In this document: positions 43,760 through 64,000 of the stretch, piece by piece | Layout of the letters: every line of letters starts with the position of its first letter | How positions within the stretch are numbered: the stretch's first letter is position 1 | Assembly (NCBI GenBank): GCA_028571685.1 | Contig: CM053142.1 | Coordinates: forward strand, 131,122,796 to 131,186,795 | Reading direction: 5' to 3' | DNA from: Heterohyrax brucei | Lineage: Eukaryota; Chordata; Mammalia; Hyracoidea; Procaviidae | DNA: 64,000 bases | Notes under the pieces: model-generated | What the model was told of the DNA's origin: nothing | Databases searched by the model: none | The model's input: only the letters and a program-made list of their open reading frames with translations | Program-made: the position numbers and the translations under genes

Positions 43760-44830
43760 ATAAATTTGAAAGGAGGCTTTAATTCTACAGAAAGGTGCTG
43801 TCGGATTGAGAGATAAAAAATTGTCTGCTGTACCTAGAAATAGAATCTTTGATATGGTGAAAAAAATATGAAATTGTTCACCACAGATGATCTGGATAAT
43901 TCTTCCCTGGTTTTAGGAGACACATGTTGAAGTATTTAGGAATAAAGCATCATGGTGTCTACAACTAACTTTTAAATGGTTCAGCAGAAAAAGAGAAAAA
44001 GCAATCATGAATGCAAATGGTAATTTAGTGACTTGTCATTCTAGATGAACAGCGTATGGATGTTTACTGAATTATTTTTGCAGCTTTCCTGTAGGTTTGG
44101 GGTTTGTCAGAATAAAAAGTTGGGGAGGAAAGAAGGAACGGTTTTGATTGCCTGTACTGCTTGAGACAGGGGGAGGAAGGAGGGAGGATTGCTCGAGATC
44201 AGATTGTTGAAGTTTCAGGATCACTGATAGGGCTTTCTTGGCCTTTACTTGACTGGAGAATTGTGCTTTCCCAAGCCTTTTTGTCAGCTTCTTAGTAATA
44301 AATTCCCTCTTGCTTAAGAATTTCTGTTGTTGCAACCAAGAGCTTTATATACTAACATATATACAACATACAACACACAAGGCTTTCATTCTACATACTT
44401 TTAAGGTAATCAAATGAATGCATTTTGAAATGTTTGGAGGCAGCACTGAGTTTCTGCCTGCTAATGAAATATCTCAAAGGTGAACCCTAGCGCATTCTTC
44501 AACGTTTCCTGTCTTTGAATACGAACTGAATGCAGGGCTAATCCTTTGCCCAAAGCTGCTGCTCCTTTTTCTTATCTGCTTTATGGCTGATCACTTCAAA
44601 TATATCCTATGTGAATAAGACACATTGGAATTAAATTGTCAAGGGATGTGTGGCAGGAGCCTGAACCACTGGCTCATGCTTTGAGTAAACTTGCCCTGGC
44701 CCTGACAAAAATCATTCAGGATGATGCTTCCCTTTCCATAAAAGAGTAAGTGCACTGTTTGTTGCACAGAAAACTAGGAGGTGGGGGAATGACAGCACAA
44801 CAGAGTATGACCCATCAAGTAGGTTACTGA
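43760..44830. other. Intergenic sequence, nothing recognised
   Basis: About 1.1 kb without a repeat or gene that I can support. A purine-rich stretch lies at 44160-44190. Confidence 0.4.
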
Positions 44831-45374
44831 CTGTGGCTTTTAGGTGCTGTTGAGTCACTTCTGACTCATAATGACCTTATGTACAACAGAACACTGCCCA
44901 GTCCTGTACCATCCTCACAATCTTTGGTATGTTTGAGCCCATTGTTGCAGCTGCTGTATCAATCCATTTCATTCAGGGTCTTCCTTTTCTGTTTGTTTGT
45001 TTTTTTTTGTTGTTGTTGTTGCTGTTGTTCACTCTCTACAAGCATGATATCCTTCTCCAGGGACTGGTCCCTCCTGATAACATGTCTAAATTGATGTTAG
45101 GTCTCGCCATCATCCCTCCTCAAGGAACATTCTGGCTGTACTCCTCTAAGACAGATTTCTTCATTCTTATGGTAGTTCAGGGAATATTCCGTGTTCTTTA
45201 CCAATATCATAATTCAAATCCATCAATTTTTCAGTCTTCTTTGCCTAATTTTCACATGCATATGAGGTGAATGAAAAGACCATGGCTTAGGTCAGGCACA
45301 CCTTAGTTCTCAAAGTGCCACTTCTGCTTTTCAACACTTTTAAGAGGGCTTTTGCAGCAGATTTGCCCAATATA

Positions 45375-46515
45375 TTTCAGAGAATACCAGAAAGATGTTT
45401 ACCTTTGTGTTATGCATAGACTGTGTAACAGTATTCAACTTTGTGGATCATGACAAATCATGGATAACATCTTGAAGAACATGAATTCCAGAATACTTAG
45501 TTGTGTTTATGAAGAACCTGTATGAAGACCAAGAAGCATTTGTTCAAACAACAAGGGGATACTGCACAGTTTCAAGTAAGGAGAGGTAAGTGTCAGGGTT
45601 GTATCCGTAAGTGTCAGGGTTGTATCCTTCCATCATACTTATTCAATCTGTATGTTAATCAAATAAATCCCAGAATCTGGACTATATGAAGAAGAAAGCA
45701 GGATCAGGACTCGAGAAAGACTCATTAACAACCTGTGAGATGCAGATGACACAATCTTGCTTGCTGAAAGGAAAGAGAACTTGAAGTACTTCTGACAAAA
45801 ATAAAAAACTATAGCTTTCGGTATAGATTACACTTCAACATACTGAAAACAAAAATACAACTGGAACAATAAGCAACATCATGATAAATGAGAAAAAGGT
45901 TGAAATTGTCAAGGATTTCATTTTACTTGGATCCACAATCAACAGTCAAGGAAGCAGCAGTCAAGAAATGAAAAGACCATTGCCTTGGGCAAATCTGCAT
46001 CAAAAGATTGCTTCAAGGTATTAAAAAGGAAAAATGTCTCCCTAAAGAAGAATGTGTGCCTGACCCACACCATGGTGTTTTCAGTCACCTCATATGCATT
46101 TGAAAAATGGACAGTGAAATAAAGAAGACTCAAGAAGAACTGACACCTATGAATTGTGATGTTGGTGAAGAATACTAAATATACCATGGACTGCTAAAAC
46201 AGTGAACAAATCTCTCTTGGAAGAAGTATAACCAGAATGCTCCTTAGAAGTAAGGATGGAGAAATGACAGCTCACACAGTTTGGACATATTATCGGCCTT
46301 TGAAAAAGGACATCGTGCTTGGTAGAGAGTCCTAACTCTCTATCAAAAGAGGAAGACCTTCAACGAGATAGACTGACACACAGTGGGTACAAAAATGGGC
46401 TCAAGTATAACAAGAATTGTGAGGATGGCACAGTTTTGTTCTGTTGTACACAAGGCAGTATTTTGTTCTGTTGTCACTATGAGTTGGAACCAACTTGATG
46501 GCACCTAACACTACC
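45375..46515 (+). mobile_element. RTE LINE copy, plus strand, inserted in the inverted RTE
   Basis: It covers the reverse-transcriptase domain to the 3' end. Fragments in shifting frames read FVDHDKSWIT (45440 region), NLYEDQEAFVQT (about 45512), an RYADDT-type catalytic box (GAGATGCAGATGACACAATC at 45737-45756) and KDFILLGS (about 45908). It ends with the tail GTCACTATGAGTTGGAACC and CACCTAAC (46474-46509). Many stops and frameshifts show that it is dead. Confidence 0.8.
45586..45627 (+). repeat. Perfect 21-bp tandem duplication
   Basis: The unit at 45586-45606 (starting GTAAGTGTCAGGG) is repeated exactly at 45607-45627, inside the RTE reverse-transcriptase remnant, and shifts nothing but length there. 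Confidence 0.9.
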
Positions 46516-47579
46516 TTACATGGGCATTGATCCAAGTAAAATGAAATCCTTGACAACTTAAATGTTGTCTCCATTTATCATGAAGTTCCTTAATGGTCCA
46601 GTTTTATTTTTGTTTTATGTTGAAGTGTAATCCATATTGAAACCTGTTGTCTTTGATCTTCATCAGTAAGTGCTTCAAGTCTTCTTCCCTTTCAGCAATT
46701 AAAGCTGTGTCATCTGCATATCACAAGTTGTTATGAGTCTTCCACCAGTCCTGATGCTGTTCTTCTTCATATAGTCCAATTTCTCAGATTTGCTTGGCAT
46801 ACAGATTAAATAGATATGCTGAAAAGATACAACCATAATGCACATTCTTCTTGATTTTTAAACAATGCAGTATCCCCTTATTGATCTATGTACAGGTTCT
46901 TCATGAGCACAATTAAGTGTTCTGGAATTCCCATTCTTTGCAATATTATCCATCATTTGTTACGATACACACAGTTGAATGTCTTTGCACAGCTGATAAA
47001 ACCAGGCAAACATCTTTCTAGTATTCTTTGCTTTCCACCAATACCTATCTGACATCAGCAGTGATATCCCTTGTTTCAGGTCCTCTTCTGAACCTCTGGT
47101 AATGTACACCTACAAACATTTTTGAGTTATCTTCAGCAAACATTTACATGCATGTAGTATTAATGATATTACTCAGGAATTTCCACATTGTATCAGATTA
47201 CCTTTCTTTGGAATGGGCACAGACATGGATCTCTTCTAGTCAGTTGGCCAAGTCTTCCAAATTTCCTGGCATCGACAGGTGAGCACTTTCTGCATTACAC
47301 TGATTTGTTGTACCATTGGAATTAGTATTCTGTCTATTCCTGGAGGTTTGTTTTTCAGCAATTCCTTCAGCGCAGCTTGAACATTTTGCTTCATTACCAT
47401 TGGTTTGTGATCATGTGTTACCTCCTGAAATGGCTGACCGTTGACAAATTCTGAACTTTGACAAACAGCTGAATGTTGATAATAACTCTGTATTCCTTCC
47501 ATCTTCTTTTGATGATTCCTGCATAGTTCAATGTTTTGCCCATAGAATCCTTCAATATTTCAACCCATGTAGGAGAAAA

Positions 47580-47815
47580 TTAACATTTCAGTGATCTACT
47601 ATGTGCAGTATAAACTTTCCATCTTGCTTTTAATCCTCATAACTCTGTAATACAGAGGTGTTATCTCCATCTAATGATGAGGAATATCCAAAAGGATCCA
47701 AGCCTTATTCAAGATTCAAGCCTGTTACTGTACAGAAGTCTGACTCATAGTGACCTATAGGACAGAAATGAACATTAACAGGATTTCCAAGAGGACATCA
47801 AAGTCACCTTTATTC
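47580..47815. repeat. MIR fragment followed by a SINE fragment
   Basis: 47580-47727 has MIR-like order (TCTACTATGTGCAGTATAAA, then TAATCCTCATAACTCTG). 47728-47815 is an inverted SINE tail and body (GTCTGACTCATAGTGACC, AGGATTTCCAAGAGG). Confidence 0.6.
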
Positions 47816-47916
47816 AAAATGCCCTGGTGTTTCAGGGCATGGAAATGCCTTCCTTGGAAAAATGGCTTCCCAGAATTAGAAAGTAAATACTGTTAAAAAA
47901 TCATATTAAGCCAATA

Positions 47917-48127
47917 TTACCTTACTGGTTTCTTTTTAGAGGGGAGAGGAGACGAAAGGTAGGGACAAGTGTTGGTTCAGTGGATACTGGAAGAGTGGAA
48001 AAGAACAGTGTGCTGTCACAGAGTGACGAGAGCAGACAGAGTTGCAGAGAGGCAGGTACTCAGGACCATATACAGAAAAATTGACTTGGATTGTAAACTT
48101 TCACTTAATCACAATTAATTTTTTTTT
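47917..48127 (+). mobile_element. Strongly 5'-truncated L1 (211 bp of 3' UTR)
   Basis: L1 3' UTR end (GAGGGGAGAGGAGACGAAAG; GAGTGACGAGAGCAGACAGA), here with an atypical T-rich 3' end. It is flanked by a 20-bp direct repeat with one mismatch (47897-47916 and 48128-48147, AAAATCAT then RTTAAGCCAATA), which fixes its borders. Confidence 0.85.
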
Positions 48128-48147
48128 AAAATCATGTTAAGCCAATA

Positions 48148-48985
48148 ACGGAAACATGTTGAGTTTACTTAATATATGATTTGCAAATTGGTCTAACATC
48201 TCTATTAGGGAGTACCAAAGTTGAGAAACGAGAAAATCTCGTGACTCTTAAACCGCAGCTTATTCGCCCTGCCATGGAAAAAAGGCACGTACAAAACTGA
48301 TAAACAATTTGTCATCAGGAAACTTCACACAGCACTGTCTTGGTGATCAATGAAAATAATAACTAACTTACCCTAAAAGATAGCCATTGTCTGACCTCTG
48401 ATGTATCCATTTGCTGAAACCGAATTCTTTAAAATAGCACGATGCCCAGTACAACCTGGTCTTACTTCAGTGGCTTGTCTAGACCATTATTTGACTCACA
48501 GGTGACTCTTAGGAGCCAGTTTCTTCACAAGGCTCGAGGTTTAAAAGAAGATCTCAAAGCAATGGCCTGGTGTTATTACCCTAAACGCATGGATCCACTT
48601 CAGTGGATCTCTTCAAGGCCAGAATATACTTTCTGCTTGGAAGGCACTTTCAAACAGAGCAATACCATCACTTTTATGCTGCTTTTCTCCTGAATAGGGA
48701 AAAAACAGCAAGTAAAAGCCAAATAGCAATTATGACAAGCAATTTGAAAAACTGCAGGGAGATACACTACCATTCAAACAGGAGGTGAGCGCAGTGAGAG
48801 AGGCAGGAGCCCTGCAGTGTAGGCAGAACTACCACGTCTGAATTCCAAGTCATGGCTCTTTGACCGAGAATACCAGAAAATGACTGCATATTTTCTTACA
48901 GAAACAATATAAGTGATGTGCTTCCCAGAATAATAACTTGGTCCCCAGACCACTCCCACAAACACTGTTAGGGGCAGTGACGACT
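48148..48985. other. NUP107 upstream flank, nothing recognised
   Basis: About 0.8 kb of apparently unique sequence between the last intergenic repeat and the CpG-rich promoter. Short open frames here have no family likeness. Confidence 0.45.
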
Positions 48986-49284
48986 CTAAGTAACCCGCAA
49001 AGCCTGATCAGACCCCACCCCAGCCCGCTCCTGTCAGGTCAGGCTCCGGAGAAAAACAAGAGTTCCCTTGCGCCTGCGCCAGTAGGTTCTGCCGCCAGAG
49101 GCCGAACAAGTCTCGCATGCGCTCTAAGGAGGTTTCTTTTCTCCTCCCTCTCTTCTGGGGTTGGTTCAGCCTAGATATGCTTCCGGGTCCAAGAATTTGC
49201 TTCCGGAGAGCGGGAAGGCTGAAACGAGGCGGCTGAACTAGAATACAGGCTGCGAGTTTCCTGGTGGAAAGGGCTGCTATAGCC
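48986..49284 (+). promoter_or_regulatory. NUP107: NUP107 promoter and 5' UTR, CpG-rich and TATA-less
   Basis: CpG density rises sharply relative to its surroundings, and there is no TATA box. Candidate sites are CGCCTGCGCC (49071-49080) and TCGCATGCGCT (49113-49123), both NRF1-like. Two CTTCCGG ETS/GABP-type sites lie at 49180-49186 and 49200-49206. This combination is typical of housekeeping promoters with dispersed initiation. The transcription start cannot be fixed from sequence; it is probably between the ETS sites and the ATG at 49285. Confidence 0.75.
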
Positions 49285-63152
<13,868 letters not shown>

Positions 63153-63679
63153 GTAAAATGGATTTGAGCTTTGTTTGTGGCAGAATAGCTTTTTCTTAGA
63201 CCCAAATAACTATCTTCTATTCCTGAGCTTCACTGTAATATAATACAATAATTAGCTATTAAGCTAATTAGTTATGGTAATGGCTAAGCCATTTGATGGC
63301 AGTAGCTGTAGAAGACTGAGAGCAGCATCTTGTTATTTTATCTTTCTGTATAAATAGCAGCTTGTTAGTTTACTGGGTAAGTCTTATTTGTGCTGTTGAA
63401 ATAGTTTTTCTTTAGGATTAGTTTTTATCTTCTTAACATTGTTGGCATGTTTCGTTTTGGCCTGAACCCTAATGAGGTTTTTAGAAATATTACTGGGATC
63501 TTGCTAGTTTCAGCTTTGTCGTCAGTAGTCTCTTCACAGTAAGAACTTGCTTTTAGTGTCTGTGTATCTCCACGTTATTTCATAGGTTCTTCATCATTTT
63601 ATCTTTCTAATTTAATAGAAATCAGTTCCGGTCACTGCTAACTACTATATAAATGAAAACTCATAGTCCGTACCAACCA

Positions 63680-63870
63680 AAAAGCCATACTCATTGCCAT
63701 TGAATCAGTTTGAAGTCATAGCAACCCTGCAGGACAGAGTGTGAATTCCAAGACTGTAGTTTTTATGGAAGCAGACTGTCACATCTTTGTCCTGCAGTTT
63801 GATTGGTGGGTGTGAACTGCCAGCCTTTTGGTTAGCAGCTGTGTGCTTGACCATTGTGCAACAAGGCCTC
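63680..63870 (-). repeat. AfroSINE-type SINE, long variant, minus strand
   Basis: Inverted tail ATTGCCATTGAATCAGTTTG, middle TTTTATGGAAGCAGACTGTC, and inverted head region CCAGCCTTTTGGTTAGCAGC. In NUP107 intron 5. Confidence 0.8.
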
Positions 63871-63925
63871 ATAATTTCTACCATAATTCTTTAAATAGTG
63901 ACAATAATCATTCCCATCTTCCAAA

Positions 63926-64000
63926 TTTACTGCCATCAAGTTGGTTCTAATTCTTGGCGACGCTACAGGACAGAGTAAAAGTTCCTCATGGGGTTTCTAA
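63926..64000 (-). repeat. AfroSINE-type SINE, minus strand, cut by the window end
   Basis: Inverted tail TTTACTGCCATCAAGTTGGT and body start TTCCTCATGGGGTTTCTA; the head lies outside the window. Confidence 0.8.

Larger units (their letters stand above)
44839..47570 (-). mobile_element. RTE (BovB-type) LINE, minus strand, split by a second RTE copy
   Basis: The 3' end lies at 44839-45374 (inverted tail GAGTCACTTCTGACTCATAA; CAAGCATGATATCCTTCTCC). The element resumes at about 46516 (GATCCAAGTAAAATGAAATC) and runs through the reverse-transcriptase region to about 47570. The minus-strand frame 47236-47502 includes LKNKPPGIDRI, a conserved RTE motif. The two pieces are colinear in the LINE with only about 50 bp missing, so they are one element interrupted at 45375-46515. 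Stops abound and it is inactive. Confidence 0.8.

Overview
This window is nuclear DNA of a placental mammal, almost certainly an afrotherian and probably an elephant or close relative. The host is inferred from the dominant repeat, a tRNA-derived SINE with a tail shared with an RTE/BovB-type LINE (AfroSINE type), together with a matching RTE LINE and a distinctive L1 lineage. There are no prokaryotic features.

Two protein-coding genes lie head to tail on the + strand, in the order known from human 12q15. RAP1B (about 1652-12020) is present from its first coding exon to its polyadenylation signals. Its six coding exons (1671-8183) join without a break into 184 residues with all GTPase motifs and a C-terminal CQLL prenylation box. 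The 5' UTR exon and promoter must lie upstream of the window. NUP107 begins at a TATA-less, CpG-rich promoter with NRF1-like and ETS-like sites (about 48990-49284). Its first five exons (49285-63152, 147 codons plus one base) are intact and in phase, and the gene continues past the window end.

The roughly 37 kb between the genes, and NUP107 introns 1 and 4, are mostly transposable elements. I could work out the order of several insertions from target-site duplications (TSDs). A full-length but dead L1 (34358-41430) sits inside an older L1 3' UTR. A nested pair of minus-strand L1s fills NUP107 intron 1 and ends 65 nt before exon 2. An RTE copy sits inside an inverted RTE copy. LTRs of ERVL-MaLR type interrupt two SINEs, and a SINE splits a MIR with a 12-bp TSD. 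An old L1 at 28.4-30.6 kb has collected four SINE-type insertions.

The least ordinary structures are: a cluster of local duplications in mixed orientation (26.0-28.3 kb); two mariner derivatives whose arms are inverted copies of the transposase C-terminus (32.2 and 60.6 kb); a SINE head / L1 / SINE tail chimera (29.2-29.8 kb); a 34-bp tail-only SINE insertion with its own TSD (33.6 kb); and a 184-bp hairpin element (43.6 kb). I found no new gene system, and all repeat family names are by recognition, not by database search.
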